A DNA stretch of 64,000 nt from Vibrio sp. UCD-FRSSP16_30 (GTDB lineage Bacteria > Pseudomonadota > Gammaproteobacteria > Enterobacterales > Vibrionaceae): NCBI RefSeq assembly GCF_001676025.1, contig NZ_LZFW01000035.1, forward strand, positions 1 to 64,000, given 5' to 3'. Position numbers and translations under genes: made by a program. Shown piece by piece: positions 17,034 through 28,467 of the stretch. The notes below the pieces were generated by a model. That model was not told where the DNA came from. It did not search any database and was given only the letters and a program-made list of their open reading frames with translations. Position 1 is the first letter of the stretch, and every line of letters begins with the position of its first letter.

Positions 17034-18497
17034 CTAATCAAACACCATTCCCGGAGACAAAGTATCCGGCAAAATTGGTGCTTCTCCTTGAATTGACGCC
17101 ATCGGATACGCGCAGTAATCCGCAGCATAAAACGCACTTGGGCGTAAATTACCCGAAGCGCCAGGTCCGCCAAACGGAGCATCGCCACTTGCCCCAGTAA
17201 TAGGACGATTTCGATTTACGATACCGGCGCGAATTTCATCGCAAAACAGTGCCCATTCATCATCATTGGTCGAAATCAACCCCGCTGATAAACCATATTT
17301 AGTGTTATTGGCCAGTGCAACCGCATCGCTAAACTCAGAAAAACGCACTACTTGCAGCAATGGACCAAAATACTCTTCATCAGGCAATTGCGTTATATCC
17401 GTTACATCCAAAATAATCGGGGCGACAAACGCATCATTGAGCAATTCACCGTTTAATAACACTTTAGCGCCAAGGGCTATAAGAGATTGTTTAGCTGAGA
17501 TAATTTGCTCGGCTGCCGTTTGAGAAATGAGAGAGCCCATAAAAGGTTGTGACTTAGCAAAAGGCTGATCCATATTAAGCTTTGCAGTAACGTCAACAAG
17601 GCGCTGAAGTAAAGTATCCCCTGCTTCTCCTTGAGGGATATATAGGCGGCGAGCGCAAGTACAGCGCTGTCCTGCACTAATGAACGCCGATTGCACAATG
17701 GTATGCACCGCAGCATCGATCTCTCCATACTGCTTACTCACAATCAGCGGGTTATTTCCACCCATCTCTAACGCCAACATTTTTTCTGGTTGACCGGCAA
17801 ATTGACGATGAAGAATATGACCGGTATTAGCACTGCCAGTAAATAGCAGCCCATCAATTTGCGAAGATTGGGCAAGCGCTACCCCAGTATCTTTGGCACC
17901 TTGTACTAGGTTAATAACACCATTTGGTAACCCTGCTTCATGCCATAACTTAACCGCTAACTCACCGCACAATGGCGTAAGATCAGAAGGTTTAAATACC
18001 ACTGTGTTTCCGGCAAGTAACGCAGGCACAATATGCCCATTAGGAAGGTGCATAGGAAAGTTGTACGGGCCAAAAACAGCTAAAACACCGAGAGGTCTAT
18101 GCTGCAAAGTAACATCATTACCAGCAACTTGTTTATGCTTAGTACCAGTACGTTCATGATAAGACTGAATCGAAAGAGCTATCTTGCCTGCCATTGCAGC
18201 CGCCTCTGTTCGAGTCTCCCATAATGGCTTGCCCGTTTCTTTCGCCACTGTTTCTGCAATTAATTCGGCATTGTCTTTGAGTAGCTGCGCATAACCGAGC
18301 ACAATTTTTTCTCGTTGTGCAAAAGAGTATTTCTTCCAACTCAAAAAGGCATGTCGAGCGCTAGATACCGCTAAGTCAACTTGACCTGTGCTTGCACTGT
18401 GTCCTTGCCAAATAACGTCACTGTTATAGGGAGATAACGATTGAATTTCATGGCCTTGCCCTGAAATCCATTCGCCAGCAATAAAATGTGTTTGCAT
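17034..18497 (-). CDS. astD: Succinylglutamate-semialdehyde dehydrogenase
   Basis: AstD oxidises N-succinylglutamate semialdehyde to N-succinylglutamate with NAD+, the fourth step of the AST arginine pathway. The start at 18497 ([15 protein letters not shown], after AAGGA) gives 487 residues, the family length. Aldehyde dehydrogenase motifs are [13 protein letters not shown] (catalytic Glu) and [20 protein letters not shown] (catalytic Cys), with [20 protein letters not shown] near the nucleotide site. It lies 23 bases after astA. Upstream in-frame ATGs extend into astA and lack a good ribosome binding site. Confidence 0.95.
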   Translation of the reverse strand: MQTHFIAGEWISGQGHEIQSLSPYNSDVIWQGHSASTGQVDLAVSSARHAFLSWKKYSFAQREKIVLGYAQLLKDNAELIAETVAKETGKPLWETRTEAAAMAGKIALSIQSYHERTGTKHKQVAGNDVTLQHRPLGVLAVFGPYNFPMHLPNGHIVPALLAGNTVVFKPSDLTPLCGELAVKLWHEAGLPNGVINLVQGAKDTGVALAQSSQIDGLLFTGSANTGHILHRQFAGQPEKMLALEMGGNNPLIVSKQYGEIDAAVHTIVQSAFISAGQRCTCARRLYIPQGEAGDTLLQRLVDVTAKLNMDQPFAKSQPFMGSLISQTAAEQIISAKQSLIALGAKVLLNGELLNDAFVAPIILDVTDITQLPDEEYFGPLLQVVRFSEFSDAVALANNTKYGLSAGLISTNDDEWALFCDEIRAGIVNRNRPITGASGDAPFGGPGASGNLRPSAFYAADYCAYPMASIQGEAPILPDTLSPGMVFD

Positions 18498-18520
18498 GTT
18501 ATTCATCCTTGTTGTGCTCT

Positions 18521-19540
18521 TTACATTGCAGCCATTCGAACCCAATCACCACTTTCAACTTCAAGTGCCAGTGCAATTTGTGGACTAATAATGACACTTT
18601 GAGTGGCAGCATCAAAAGCGACTTTCTCTGCAACCGCTCTAAAATTCTCAAACGAAGTATTGCTGATTAAATAGTGCGTAGAACTGCCGTGTTCAGCAAT
18701 CGACACCTTAGCGCGAAAGGATTTGCGCACCATATCTATATTGCTCAAGTCACACTCTACCGTTGGCCCAGCATCAAAGATGTCCACATAGTCACGACAA
18801 GTGAAACCTTCATTTTCAAGCAGCTTTAAAGCCGGGCGAGTATTGTCATGAACCTCACCGATCACCGCTTGCGCCTCTTTACTCAGTAGGTTGATATAGA
18901 TGGGAAGCTTGGGCATAAGGTCGGCAATAAAGCCTTTTTTTCCAATCCCCGTTAAGTAGTCAGCCATCGTAAAGTCGATAGAAAAGAAGTGCTCTTGCAG
19001 CCAATCCCAAAAAGGAGAGTTACCGTTTTCATCAGAGACCCCTCTCATCTCCGCAAAAATGGTCTTTGAGAAACGATGAGGGTGTTCGGCTAGCATCAGA
19101 AAGCGACATTTTGATAATAATCTGCCGTTTAGACCACCGCGAAATTTAGGTCGGAGAAATAAGGTGCAGATTTCGCTGCACCCAGTGTAGTTATTACCAA
19201 ACGTCAGTAGTTTCACTACATTATTGACGCCTAATTTAGCGGACGAATGCACTATTTTACTAATGTGATAAGAGTAAAAAGGCACATCCCAACCAACCGA
19301 TGCCTCAATCCCAGTAGTACCCGCCACTTCACCTGTATTGCTATCAACACCTACCATCAGATACCCCTCATCACCGGGTTCTGTCACGTTAGATTTTTGA
19401 AAGCTATTCACCGAATGTTCAATTCGATTTTTCAATAGTTGTTCATTTACAGGTAAAGATGTAAAACCATGACCCGATTCATCAGCGCATAGCGACAACG
19501 CATCATAATCACTTTTAACAATAGGTCGCACTACCAACAT
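18521..19540 (-). CDS. astA: Arginine N-succinyltransferase
   Basis: AstA transfers succinate from succinyl-CoA to the alpha-amino group of arginine, committing it to the AST pathway. The 339-residue product starts [20 protein letters not shown] after AGAAGGATG. It contains the GNAT-like family blocks [24 protein letters not shown] and [20 protein letters not shown] in pieces typical of AstA. It is the second gene of astC-astA-astD. astB and astE, needed to complete the pathway, are not in this window. Confidence 0.95.
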   Translation of the reverse strand: MLVVRPIVKSDYDALSLCADESGHGFTSLPVNEQLLKNRIEHSVNSFQKSNVTEPGDEGYLMVGVDSNTGEVAGTTGIEASVGWDVPFYSYHISKIVHSSAKLGVNNVVKLLTFGNNYTGCSEICTLFLRPKFRGGLNGRLLSKCRFLMLAEHPHRFSKTIFAEMRGVSDENGNSPFWDWLQEHFFSIDFTMADYLTGIGKKGFIADLMPKLPIYINLLSKEAQAVIGEVHDNTRPALKLLENEGFTCRDYVDIFDAGPTVECDLSNIDMVRKSFRAKVSIAEHGSSTHYLISNTSFENFRAVAEKVAFDAATQSVIISPQIALALEVESGDWVRMAAM

Positions 19541-19563
19541 ATCAGCATCCTTCTGATAAAAAA

Positions 19564-20772
19564 CTACGCCTTATAAAGTTTAGCTATCGCTGCCTCAAAG
19601 CGTACGAAGCCTTGCTTAATTTCATCTTTAGAAATAACCAGTGACGGGGTAAAACGCACCACACTTGCGCCAGCAACAAGTACCAATAACCCTTCTTCAC
19701 CGGCTGCTACCAAAACATCGCGAGCTCGGCCTTGCCACTGCTCATTAAGTTCAGCGCCAATTAATAACCCCTTGCCTCTAAACTCTGAAAAAATTGGGTA
19801 TAGGCTATTAATGCGCTCAAGCTCACTGCGAAATAGTGCTTCACGCTCTTTAATCCCTTGCAGAACTTCAGGTTCAGATATGTGATTAACCACCGCCTCA
19901 GCAACAGCGCACGCCAGAGGATTACCACCGTAAGTTGAACCGTGAGTCCCTACTTTAAGGTGTTGCGCCAATTTATCAGTCGTAAGAAGCGCTGCAATAG
20001 GGAAACCACCACCTAAAGATTTTGCTGTGCTCAAAATATCAGGTGTAACACCCAAACCTTGATAAGCATAAAAATCACCAGTACGGCCATTACCTGTTTG
20101 AACTTCATCAAAAATCAGCAGTGCATTATGCTTATCACACAATTCACGTACGGTTTGTACAAATTCGGAAGTGGGCGAAATGATGCCGCCCTCACCTTGC
20201 AACGGTTCCATCATCACAGCACATGTATCATCAGAAATTGCAGCTTCAAATGCTTTGATGTCGTTATAAGGAATATGCTCAATGTCGCCAGGTTTAGGAC
20301 CAAAGCCATCAGAGTATGCTGCTTGTCCACCTACCGTTACAGTAAAGAAAGTACGACCATGGAAGCCTTGATTGAATGCTATGATTTTTGATTTTTGAGC
20401 ACCAAACTCATCCACAGCATAACGACGTGCTAGCTTTAAAGCTGCTTCGTTTGCTTCCGCTCCAGAGTTAGCAAAAAAGACTTTATCAGCAAAGCTCAAT
20501 TCCACGAGTTTTTTAGCTAAGCGCAAAGCGGGTTCATTGGTCATCACATTACTCAAATGCCACAACTTGTTCGCCTGCTCAGATAAAGCTTTAACCATAA
20601 TCGGGTGACAATGCCCCAAGCAACTCACCGCGATACCACCGGCAAAATCAATAAACTCATTATCTTGCTGATCCCAGATTCGCGAGCCTTCGCCTCTAAC
20701 CGGAATAATCGACATAGGGTTATAACAAGGCACCATCACCTCATCGAAGTCTTTACGCGTTACTTCTGTCAT
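19564..20772 (-). CDS. astC: Acetylornithine/succinylornithine aminotransferase
   Basis: A class III PLP-dependent aminotransferase of about 402 residues. The PLP lysine is in [17 protein letters not shown], with [12 protein letters not shown] upstream of it and [18 protein letters not shown] near the N-terminus. The start at 20772 ([16 protein letters not shown]) follows AAAGGAGCGAAAGAG. Vibrios use one enzyme of this kind, usually named ArgD, for both N-acetylornithine in synthesis and N-succinylornithine in breakdown. Its place at the head of astA-astD supports the catabolic role, and a dual role is likely because no other argD is present in this window. The 276-base upstream gap shows no operator I could identify. 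Confidence 0.92.
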   Translation of the reverse strand: MTEVTRKDFDEVMVPCYNPMSIIPVRGEGSRIWDQQDNEFIDFAGGIAVSCLGHCHPIMVKALSEQANKLWHLSNVMTNEPALRLAKKLVELSFADKVFFANSGAEANEAALKLARRYAVDEFGAQKSKIIAFNQGFHGRTFFTVTVGGQAAYSDGFGPKPGDIEHIPYNDIKAFEAAISDDTCAVMMEPLQGEGGIISPTSEFVQTVRELCDKHNALLIFDEVQTGNGRTGDFYAYQGLGVTPDILSTAKSLGGGFPIAALLTTDKLAQHLKVGTHGSTYGGNPLACAVAEAVVNHISEPEVLQGIKEREALFRSELERINSLYPIFSEFRGKGLLIGAELNEQWQGRARDVLVAAGEEGLLVLVAGASVVRFTPSLVISKDEIKQGFVRFEAAIAKLYKA

Positions 20773-21048
20773 CTCTTTCGCTCCTTTATGCACTCTCCCT
20801 GCAATTAATAAAACTCGTTATTTATGCACAGTAGGAGATAGTTGTACTGCCTAGGCATTGTATTTACAATTTATTAACTATTTCAAGTAAAAAACACCCG
20901 TATTCTCGCTAGTATACCGAAGAAAATGTATAGGGTGTGACTCTGCATGGATAATAATTGGAAAAACACATCACATTACATAACAAGATTGCGAAAGGAC
21001 TGATGTGGACTGATAAAAACTTATGCAAGTAATATCAATAGATATGCT

Positions 21049-21639
21049 TTACTTTGAAGAAAAGGTCTTTAGGAAGTTATTAAGCAGATCGAGTCCCTGC
21101 TCAGTTTTAATCGACTCAGGGTGAAATTGTACTCCTTGAATCGGTAGTGTTTTATGGCGATAACCCATAATTTCTTTTGCTTGCCCATGCTCATCTAAGG
21201 TCCAAGAAGTCACCTCTAGGCAATCTGGAAGCGTGTCTTTTTCGACAATTAGGGAGTGGTATCGAGTGACTGTTAGCGGGTTATTTAAACCGGTAAACAC
21301 GCCTTGTCCTGTATGTTGAATCGGCGATGTTTTGCCGTGCATAACTTTATCTGCACGAATCACCTTGCCGCCAAGCACTTGCGCAATGGCTTGATGCCCT
21401 AGGCAGACACCCAGTAATGGTAAGCGCCCCATGTAATGCTCAATAACTTGTAAAGAGATACCGGCTTCATTAGGTGTACAAGGTCCAGGAGAGATAACGA
21501 TGGCATCGGGTTGTAAAGCATCGATCTGTGCAATAGTAATTGCGTCATTGCGCACCACTTTAGTCTCACAACCTAATTCACAAAAGTACTGGTACAGGTT
21601 GTAGGTAAAGGAGTCGTAATTATCAATGATCAACAGCAT
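21049..21639 (-). CDS. pabA: Aminodeoxychorismate/anthranilate synthase glutamine amidotransferase subunit
   Basis: A class I glutamine amidotransferase of 196 residues that supplies ammonia to PabB (folate) or TrpE (tryptophan). Motifs are [20 protein letters not shown], the nucleophile [17 protein letters not shown] (Cys near residue 79) and the His/Glu end [14 protein letters not shown]. It stands alone, downstream of trpS behind a terminator, not in a trp operon. I therefore favour PabA over TrpG, although it may serve both. A longer ORF reading with 18 more residues runs back into the terminator and is rejected. Confidence 0.88.
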   Translation of the reverse strand: MLLIIDNYDSFTYNLYQYFCELGCETKVVRNDAITIAQIDALQPDAIVISPGPCTPNEAGISLQVIEHYMGRLPLLGVCLGHQAIAQVLGGKVIRADKVMHGKTSPIQHTGQGVFTGLNNPLTVTRYHSLIVEKDTLPDCLEVTSWTLDEHGQAKEIMGYRHKTLPIQGVQFHPESIKTEQGLDLLNNFLKTFSSK

Positions 21640-21649
21640 ACTAAAATCC

Positions 21650-21686
21650 AAACAAAAAATGCCATCCCCCTGACGGCGATGGCATT
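21650..21686 (-). terminator. Intrinsic terminator of trpS
   Basis: On the minus strand the stem AATGCCATC/GATGGCATT with an 11-base loop is followed by TTTTTGTTT. It lies between the trpS stop and the pabA start, so pabA probably has its own promoter or depends on read-through. Confidence 0.85.
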
Positions 21687-21718
21687 CTATCACAACTTAT
21701 TTGAGCAAGTGTTGTCTC

Positions 21719-22741
21719 TTAACGAGGACGACGTACAAAGCCTACCGCTTCATACACTTTATCGAGTGTTACTGCCGCTCTTGCTGATGCTTTATCTGCG
21801 CCCGCTTTCATCACTTCGTTTAGGTATGGCATGTCCTGACGAATACGATGATATTCAGATTGAATCGGCTCTAGCATAGTCACAAGCGCTTCACCGACAT
21901 CTTTCTTGAATGGTCCATACATTTCAACGCCTTGATATTGCGCTTCAATTTCGGCAAATGTTTGACCTGTTGCCGCAGAATACAGACCCATAAGGTTTGC
22001 AATGCCCGCTTTATTTTCTACATCATGAATGATGCGTGGTGGATTATCAGGATCGGTTTGCGCTTTGTTAATCTTTTTAAGAATCGACTTTGGCTCTTCA
22101 AGAAGAGTAATGACATTTTTACGGTTGTCATCAGATTTAGACATCTTCTTATTAGCATCTTGCAGGCTCATCACACGAGCATTCACAGAAGGAATATAAG
22201 GTTCTGGAACTTGGAAGATAGGCGCTTCAGGCGTGCTATAAATATTATTAAAACGGTTTGCAATATCGCGAGCCAATTCAAGATGTTGCTTCTGATCATT
22301 ACCCACAGGCACTTGGTGAGCACCATACAGCAAAATATCGGCTGCCATTAATACAGGGTAATCATATAAGCCTACGTTGACATCATTAGCATAACGCTGT
22401 GATTTGTCTTTAAACTGAGTCATACGATTCAGTTCACCCATTTGGGTGTAACAGTTAAGAATCCAACCTAACTGAGCATGCTCAGGTACGTGAGACTGAA
22501 CAAACAAAGTGCTCTTTTCTGGGGTTACGCCAACCGCAAGACAAATGGCAAGGGCATCCAGAGTCGCTTCGTGCAATGCTTTAGCATCTTGACGAACGGT
22601 AATCGCGTGTAGGTCTACAACACAGTATTGGCAGTCATAATCATCTTGCATCTGATTCCACTGACGCAAAGCACCAAGATAGTTGCCAATGCTTAATTCA
22701 CCGGATGGCTGAACACCACTTAACACTATTGGTTTGGTCAT
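21719..22741 (-). CDS. trpS: Tryptophanyl-tRNA synthetase
   Basis: A class I aminoacyl-tRNA synthetase charging tRNA-Trp, 340 residues. The HIGH-like motif is [10 protein letters not shown] (about residues 12-21) and the KMSKS motif is KKMSKSDDN (about 197). The conserved [16 protein letters not shown] and [18 protein letters not shown] blocks are intact. It follows gph at 132 bases and is ended by an intrinsic terminator. Confidence 0.96.
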   Translation of the reverse strand: MTKPIVLSGVQPSGELSIGNYLGALRQWNQMQDDYDCQYCVVDLHAITVRQDAKALHEATLDALAICLAVGVTPEKSTLFVQSHVPEHAQLGWILNCYTQMGELNRMTQFKDKSQRYANDVNVGLYDYPVLMAADILLYGAHQVPVGNDQKQHLELARDIANRFNNIYSTPEAPIFQVPEPYIPSVNARVMSLQDANKKMSKSDDNRKNVITLLEEPKSILKKINKAQTDPDNPPRIIHDVENKAGIANLMGLYSAATGQTFAEIEAQYQGVEMYGPFKKDVGEALVTMLEPIQSEYHRIRQDMPYLNEVMKAGADKASARAAVTLDKVYEAVGFVRRPR

Positions 22742-22836
22742 GATAATTACTTCCTCAATACTTCTAAAATAAAATTTTCATTCGATAAAACAGTGTACTC
22801 ATCGACGAATATATTGAAAGAAAAAAATAGAGAAAC

Positions 22837-22861
22837 GAGCCTAAGTTGACTATTCAGGCTC
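22837..22861 (-). terminator. Candidate terminator after gph
   Basis: On the minus strand GAGCCT pairs with AGGCTC around a 13-base loop, followed by GTTTCTCTATTTTTTT. The stem is short, so this is a moderate call. Confidence 0.6.
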
Positions 22862-22873
22862 ATTAATTGGAAT

Positions 22874-23557
22874 TTACAGGTGGGTTAACAATTTAAGCAG
22901 TTGCGATAAGTCATCAATTAAGTGATCAGGGTTCGCCAGTTCGATAGGTTCGCCATGATTATATCCATAAGGTAACGCCACAGAAACAACCCCCGCATTT
23001 TTCGCCGCAAGAATGTCATTCTTTGAATCACCGATCATAATCATCTCATCAGCAGTCAGCTGATACTTATCCAATAAGTGGATAAGTGGCATAGGATCTG
23101 GCTTTATTTTAGGTAGAGAATCTCCACCTAGAACATCGACAAATAAATCATCAATACCATGCTGAGATAAAATATCAGGCACAAACTGATATGGCTTATT
23201 AGTAATAATCGCCAATTGAAAGCCTTCCTCAAGCAAAGCTTGTAGGCTCTCTTTCACTTGGGGATATAAGGTACTTTTGCTGTGACCACATTGAGCATAA
23301 TAATGATCAAAATGCACTCTTGCCTGTCGCTTACTCTGTTCGCTTATGCTCGGGTCGATAGTCATATTTTGGCTCAATGCTCGAGCCACTAAATTATCGG
23401 CACCATTACCAAGCCAAGTACGCACTTGCGCCTCTGATACACCAGGGCAATGCATGGCTTGCATTGCAAGATCCACCGCCACTGCCAAATCAGGCGCACT
23501 ATCAAGTAAAGTACCATCGAGATCAAACGCAATCAGTTTGATTAAGCCAACAGACAC
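22874..23557 (-). CDS. gph: Phosphoglycolate phosphatase
   Basis: A HAD-superfamily phosphatase of 227 residues that removes 2-phosphoglycolate, for example from repair of DNA 3'-phosphoglycolate ends. HAD motif I is AFDLDGTLLDSAPDL (about residues 9-23), motif II is in AIITNKPY and motif III/IV in IKPDPMPLI and MIGDSKNDILAAKNAG. It starts with GTG one base after the rpe stop, the conserved rpe-gph coupling seen in enterics. Confidence 0.93.
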   Translation of the reverse strand: MSVGLIKLIAFDLDGTLLDSAPDLAVAVDLAMQAMHCPGVSEAQVRTWLGNGADNLVARALSQNMTIDPSISEQSKRQARVHFDHYYAQCGHSKSTLYPQVKESLQALLEEGFQLAIITNKPYQFVPDILSQHGIDDLFVDVLGGDSLPKIKPDPMPLIHLLDKYQLTADEMIMIGDSKNDILAAKNAGVVSVALPYGYNHGEPIELANPDHLIDDLSQLLKLLTHL

Positions 23558-23558
23558 G

Positions 23559-24233
23559 TTATTTTTTTACCTTCGCCAGTTCCGCACGCATTTCATCAAT
23601 GACTTGCTTGTAATCTGGCTGATTGAAGATGGCAGAACCTGCAACAAACATATCTGCGCCCGCTTCTGCAATTTCACGAATGTTATCGACCTTTACACCG
23701 CCATCAATTTCTAAGCGAATATCACGACCACTTTCATCAATGCGTTTACGTACTGCGCGCAGTTTGTCCAAAGTATTTGGAATGAAGGATTGACCGCCAA
23801 AACCTGGGTTTACTGACATCAACAAAATCATATCAACTTTGTCCATGATGTAATCTAGGTGAGATAAAGGCGTTGCAGGGTTAAGAACGACTCCAGCCTT
23901 ACAACCGTGTTCTTTGATTAGTTGTAGCGTGCGATCAACATGCTCTGATGCTTCGATATGGAAGGTAATCATGCTTGCGCCTGCTTTGGCAAATTCAGGA
24001 ACAATAGAATCTACAGGCTTAACCATAAGGTGAACGTCGATTGGCGCTGTAATGCCATAATCACGTAACGCTTTACAGATTGGTGCACCAAAAGTCAGGT
24101 TTGGCACGTAATGGTTGTCCATAACATCAAAGTGCACAACGTCAGCACCAGAGGCGAGAACACGATCTACATCTTCGCCTAGACGAGCAAAATCTGCAGA
24201 TAAAATAGATGGTGCAATAAGAAAGTCGGTCAT
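23559..24233 (-). CDS. rpe: Ribulose-phosphate 3-epimerase
   Basis: Interconverts ribulose-5-phosphate and xylulose-5-phosphate in the pentose phosphate pathway. The 224-residue TIM barrel begins [20 protein letters not shown] and has the conserved [31 protein letters not shown] and IDGGV motifs, including the metal-binding His and Asp. It is followed without a gap by gph and preceded by dam. Confidence 0.97.
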   Translation of the reverse strand: MTDFLIAPSILSADFARLGEDVDRVLASGADVVHFDVMDNHYVPNLTFGAPICKALRDYGITAPIDVHLMVKPVDSIVPEFAKAGASMITFHIEASEHVDRTLQLIKEHGCKAGVVLNPATPLSHLDYIMDKVDMILLMSVNPGFGGQSFIPNTLDKLRAVRKRIDESGRDIRLEIDGGVKVDNIREIAEAGADMFVAGSAIFNQPDYKQVIDEMRAELAKVKK

Positions 24234-24336
24234 ACTTGTCCCTGTAATAAGGCGTTCAATTTGCGCGCAATTCTACAAAAGCAAACGATAAACTAAAAGG
24301 ACAATTTGGAAATGATTGTAATAGTTGGGAGCAAAG

Positions 24337-25158
24337 TTACGCGTCTTGATTAAACAAGGCCAATAATTCGTCCACTTTGTTGCGACCTGCACCATTGCGA
24401 CTAATGGTTCGTTTAACCTTCACTACGCTTAAATCTGCGCCAGTATAAAGACGTCTGGTTAGCTTGGTATCATGATTTGAAATCAATACAGGAATACCAC
24501 GTTTAAAAGCCGCTTTCTCTGCAACTTCAGCCAAATTAGCCTGATCATCCAAAGAGAAACCATTGCTAGAATAAGTGGTAAAGTTTGCGGTTGTCGAAAG
24601 AGGTGCATAAGGAGGATCGCAGTAAACCACACTGCCTTTACGCGCTCGTTTAAACGTCTCTAAATACCCTTCACAAACAAAAGTAGCTTTTTTCGCTTTC
24701 TCTGCAAAAAACTCCAACTCTTTTTCAGGGAAGTAAGGCTTTTTATACGAACCAAACGGGACGTTAAAGCCACCTTTTTTGTTGTAACGACATAGGCCAT
24801 TAAAGCCAAATCGATTCATATACAAAAAGGCAACCGAACGAAATGGGATGTCATCTGTGGCATTAAACTGACGACGAACCTCTAAATAAGCTTCTTTTTG
24901 ATTGTATTCAGGCGTGAACATGCGCTTAGCTTCATTGATATAGCTTTGCGGATCGTCCTTCAGGAGGTTATACAGATTAATTAGATCTGGATTAATGTCT
25001 GCCAGTAAATATTGCTCGTAGTCCGTATTTAAAAATACAGAGCCTGCACCAACAAAAGGTTCAACTAGCTTTTTTGCTTGTGGTAGATGGCGTTGAATCT
25101 CATCAACAAGTCCATATTTGCCACCTGCCCACTTTAAAAAGGCTCGTTGCTTCTTCAT
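24337..25158 (-). CDS. dam: DNA adenine methyltransferase Dam
   Basis: Dam methylates adenine in GATC and directs mismatch repair and replication timing; in vibrios it is needed for the second chromosome's origin. The 273-residue protein has the SAM-binding FxGxG motif in VEPFVGAGSVFLN (about residues 32-44) and the catalytic DPPY in VVYCDPPYAPLS (about 178-189). It also starts with the KWAGGKYGLVDEI block typical of the D12 class. It lies between damX and rpe, the standard order. Confidence 0.97.
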   Translation of the reverse strand: MKKQRAFLKWAGGKYGLVDEIQRHLPQAKKLVEPFVGAGSVFLNTDYEQYLLADINPDLINLYNLLKDDPQSYINEAKRMFTPEYNQKEAYLEVRRQFNATDDIPFRSVAFLYMNRFGFNGLCRYNKKGGFNVPFGSYKKPYFPEKELEFFAEKAKKATFVCEGYLETFKRARKGSVVYCDPPYAPLSTTANFTTYSSNGFSLDDQANLAEVAEKAAFKRGIPVLISNHDTKLTRRLYTGADLSVVKVKRTISRNGAGRNKVDELLALFNQDA

Positions 25159-25225
25159 TACCGGTCTTCACTACCCATAGTTTCTAGGACGCGGAATGTA
25201 CCATAAAATGACACATCTCTCAGCG

Positions 25226-26638
25226 TTATTTTCCTACTTCGATTTCTTTATGCACTTGAGCCATCGACTTCACCCAAGGACCTACCGCTTGAACTGCCGC
25301 TGGTAATTGTTCTATTGCCTTACTTGCTTGTTTTACAAAGCGAAAATCATGGTACGTAATAATGTACACTTTTTTGCCAGAACGTAGAGTCGGATAAATA
25401 CGAGTTTCACTTTGTAATTGATGCTCATCAATAAATGACTGCACCTCGGCCATAGTCGGCAAAGCGCCCAATTGAACCGTATAACGTTTACTGCTAATTG
25501 CGAGTAATTCGTCGCGAGCAAATGAAAAATGTACCAGCGCATTATTTTTATCTAACGCTGTAGGTTTGACTGCCGCTTCAAGCTTAGGCTTAACCACGTT
25601 TGATTCTGTATCAATCAGCGAATCGACTACAGCATCAGGAACAACAACCCGCTCTTGACCATGACTATTATCATCTAATGTAATGGTCTTTCCCGTGACA
25701 GGAGGTGGTAATTGCTGAGTATCTTCCACTAGTGTGTCTTCTTCTACAGCCGAAAAATCCGCTACATCCGTTGGTTCACCTAATTGTGGCTGAAGCAATG
25801 CCTGCTCAGTACTGTCTGTACTCGCCGGCACTGATTTTATCTCATCCGCTTGATTAGACTTAAAGAATACCCACCAAGCAAGTAATGCAAAGGCAAGAAT
25901 CAAGAGTATCGCAATGACCGCTGATTTAGCAGAACCATTATGAGAGGACAAACGGGATTTAGTTGATTTCAATTTGCTTCCTAATGCAATTAACTCACCA
26001 GGATATTGCACGCCGCGATTGGCCTTCTTGCGAATATTATCTCGTTTTTTTAAGCTTTCAAATTGCCGAAGAACCATAAGCTCTAAGAAAAAGTCGACTT
26101 CTTTGGGAGATAACGGAGCAATATTCAGTTGTGATGGCTGGACGTTAAACCGATGAGATAAAGGGAGTATTTTCTTTGACAGTAAATCTGGGCCACAAGC
26201 CATGATGAGACTCAATGTCCAAGTTGGGTGAGCCTGAATACGCTCAACTAAATACCATAAAGACAGTAAGACATCTTCGGTATATAACCCCGCATCATCC
26301 ACCAAAATGACAAATTCTAAGCTCTGTAAGCCAAATTCATTATCCAGATGTTCAAATGTAGAGAGACTACTATCAAAAACAGTATTGGGAGATAATTGCG
26401 CAAGTAAAGTACGCTTCATATCGCACTTAGATGTAGAAGCATCGCCGGTGAGCTTTGCTTTGTGCTGTGCGGTAATATATTTAGAAAAGTAACGCTCAAG
26501 GAGCCAAGATTTACCTGATCCCCCTGAGCCGATTAAAGTAACGAGATTTGAGCCAAATCGAGTCATTAGACGCAACTTATCTAGTAATAGCGTCTGCGAC
26601 TGTAATTCTAATGATTTGGCTTCTTGAGCTCGGCTCAT
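25226..26638 (-). CDS. damX: DamX, SPOR-domain division protein with N-terminal ATPase-like domain
   Basis: A 470-residue inner-membrane protein. The N-terminal cytoplasmic part has a Walker A motif (GSGGSGKSW, about residues 37-45) and FVILVDDAG as a Walker B-like strand, resembling AAA proteins. One transmembrane segment (AVIAILLILAFALLAWWVFF, about 240-259) leads to an acidic periplasmic linker and a C-terminal SPOR domain (YTVQLGALPTMAEVQSFIDE onward) that binds denuded septal peptidoglycan. Gene order aroB-damX-dam is conserved. E. coli DamX is somewhat shorter. Confidence 0.92.
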   Translation of the reverse strand: MSRAQEAKSLELQSQTLLLDKLRLMTRFGSNLVTLIGSGGSGKSWLLERYFSKYITAQHKAKLTGDASTSKCDMKRTLLAQLSPNTVFDSSLSTFEHLDNEFGLQSLEFVILVDDAGLYTEDVLLSLWYLVERIQAHPTWTLSLIMACGPDLLSKKILPLSHRFNVQPSQLNIAPLSPKEVDFFLELMVLRQFESLKKRDNIRKKANRGVQYPGELIALGSKLKSTKSRLSSHNGSAKSAVIAILLILAFALLAWWVFFKSNQADEIKSVPASTDSTEQALLQPQLGEPTDVADFSAVEEDTLVEDTQQLPPPVTGKTITLDDNSHGQERVVVPDAVVDSLIDTESNVVKPKLEAAVKPTALDKNNALVHFSFARDELLAISSKRYTVQLGALPTMAEVQSFIDEHQLQSETRIYPTLRSGKKVYIITYHDFRFVKQASKAIEQLPAAVQAVGPWVKSMAQVHKEIEVGK

Positions 26639-26661
26639 TCAATCTCCCTACTTCGCTACTC

Positions 26662-27765
26662 TTACTTACGACCGTCCTCAATAGCTTGATAGACATGAGT
26701 AAGATTAATATCGCTCACTACCTTAGAGCTGCCAATAGAATCTGGCAGGATAAGACGTAAGCGGCCCGACAATACCTTTTTATCGCGCATCATATGCTTC
26801 ATGAAATCTTCGCCAGACATGCTATCTGGCGTATGCACAGGTAAATCACAAGCAACAAGCAAGGATTCAATCCTTTCGACATCAATCGCATCTAACATTC
26901 CAGCATGAGCTGCAGCTCGCGCAGCCATAACCGTGCCTGATGAGACGGCTTCTCCATGAAGCCATTTACCATAGCCTAATTCTGCTTCAATAGCATGACC
27001 AAAAGTATGACCGAGATTCAATAATGCTCGAACACCAGACTCTTTTTCATCCTGAGCAACAACATCAGCTTTGATTTGGCAACAATTGGCGATCGCTTTG
27101 GTGATGGCTGTGCTTTCCAGCTCAGTCAACGAATCGATATGTTGTTCAATCCACTCAAAGAATGGTCTATCAATGATAATGCCGTACTTAACAACTTCAG
27201 CCATACCCGCAGCAAATTCGCGATCAGGCAAAGTGGCTAGCGTATTAATATCAATAATGACTGATTTAGGCTGATAGAAGGCACCTATCATATTCTTACC
27301 TAACGGGTGATTAACTGCGGTCTTTCCTCCCACGGAAGAATCGACTTGAGATAATAACGTCGTTGGAATCTGTACAAAATCAACACCGCGCTGATAACTC
27401 GCCGCGACAAAACCAACAAGATCGCCAATAACGCCACCACCAAGCGCAACTAATAACACATCACGGCTATAGTTGTTCTCAAGTAGAAAGCTCATGACAT
27501 CATTGAAGGTGTCTAATGATTTGTATTTCTCACCGTCAGGTAACTCTAAAACTTGTGTTTGACACCCTAGCTCAACAAATTGATGTTTCACTTTGTCTGC
27601 ATATAGAGGGCCAACCGTTGTATTAGTAATAATAACAACTTGTTGTAACGACAAATCTTTTGACGATGGGAATAAATTTGAAAAGAGGGCCGGGTTACCC
27701 AATAACCCAGCACCAATTGAAATTGGGTAGCTTCGCTCCCCTAAACTTACCGTGATCCGTTCCAT
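26662..27765 (-). CDS. aroB: 3-dehydroquinate synthase
   Basis: Second step of the shikimate pathway, cyclising DAHP to 3-dehydroquinate with NAD+ and a divalent metal. The 367-residue product contains [20 protein letters not shown] (NAD site), [20 protein letters not shown] and [17 protein letters not shown] (metal-binding histidines). It lies 35 bases after aroK and 23 bases before damX, consistent with the aroK-aroB-damX-dam-rpe-gph-trpS cluster of gamma-proteobacteria. Confidence 0.97.
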   Translation of the reverse strand: MERITVSLGERSYPISIGAGLLGNPALFSNLFPSSKDLSLQQVVIITNTTVGPLYADKVKHQFVELGCQTQVLELPDGEKYKSLDTFNDVMSFLLENNYSRDVLLVALGGGVIGDLVGFVAASYQRGVDFVQIPTTLLSQVDSSVGGKTAVNHPLGKNMIGAFYQPKSVIIDINTLATLPDREFAAGMAEVVKYGIIIDRPFFEWIEQHIDSLTELESTAITKAIANCCQIKADVVAQDEKESGVRALLNLGHTFGHAIEAELGYGKWLHGEAVSSGTVMAARAAAHAGMLDAIDVERIESLLVACDLPVHTPDSMSGEDFMKHMMRDKKVLSGRLRLILPDSIGSSKVVSDINLTHVYQAIEDGRK

Positions 27766-27800
27766 GGGATGCTCTCCTCAGTAAGATTAACGCTGAAAGA

Positions 27801-28319
27801 TTAACGCTCTTCCAGCATTTTAACGATTTGATTTGCAACTATTTTTGCACTCTGATCGTCAGTTTTAACCGTATAGTCAGCAACTTCTTCGTACTCAGGA
27901 TTACGCTTTGCTGCTAAAGCCTCAAGAACTTCACGAGGTTCATCAGTTTGCAAGAGCGGACGCTTTTTATCGCGATTAGTACGAGCAAGTTGTTTTTCGA
28001 TAGTAGTCTCTAGATACACTACCACGCCACGAGCAGATAGACGGTTGCGGTTTTCTTTGCTCATTACTGAGCCACCACCGGTCGCAAGAACGATACCCTG
28101 TTCTAGGGTAAGATCATTGATCACACCTTCTTCACGCTTGCGGAAGCCTTCTTCGCCTTCCACATCGAATACCCAAGCGATATCAGCGCCAGTGCGCTCT
28201 TCGATTACCGTATCAGAATCAACAAACTCCATATGAAGTTGCTGTGCCAAGTGTCTACCTATTGTGCTTTTGCCGGCGCCCATTGGGCCAACAAGGAAAA
28301 TATTACGTTTTTCAGCCAT
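27801..28319 (-). CDS. aroK: Shikimate kinase I
   Basis: Phosphorylates shikimate at the 3-OH. The 172-residue protein has Walker [16 protein letters not shown] (about residues 11-25), the substrate site [20 protein letters not shown] and GGGSV, and the lid region [10 protein letters not shown]. It is the first gene of the aro cluster, with pilQ upstream on the same strand at 148 bases. Confidence 0.97.
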   Translation of the reverse strand: MAEKRNIFLVGPMGAGKSTIGRHLAQQLHMEFVDSDTVIEERTGADIAWVFDVEGEEGFRKREEGVINDLTLEQGIVLATGGGSVMSKENRNRLSARGVVVYLETTIEKQLARTNRDKKRPLLQTDEPREVLEALAAKRNPEYEEVADYTVKTDDQSAKIVANQIVKMLEER

Positions 28320-28467
28320 GTTTAGCAGTATTTACAACATTAAAGTCAAATTACACCGCCATTTTCTTCACTACTAATTAGTCAGTGTTGATGAATGACG
28401 CCAAGTTCCTCACAGATGGATCGTGATAAGACCCGAAATTATCTGGATTTGCCAACTATATTGCAAA

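Noticed and set aside
17024..17188. N-terminal extension of the DUF1338 gene into astD
   Set aside because: The extra 55 residues are the out-of-frame end of astD. The ATG at 17023 has AGGGGAGGGG in front of it.
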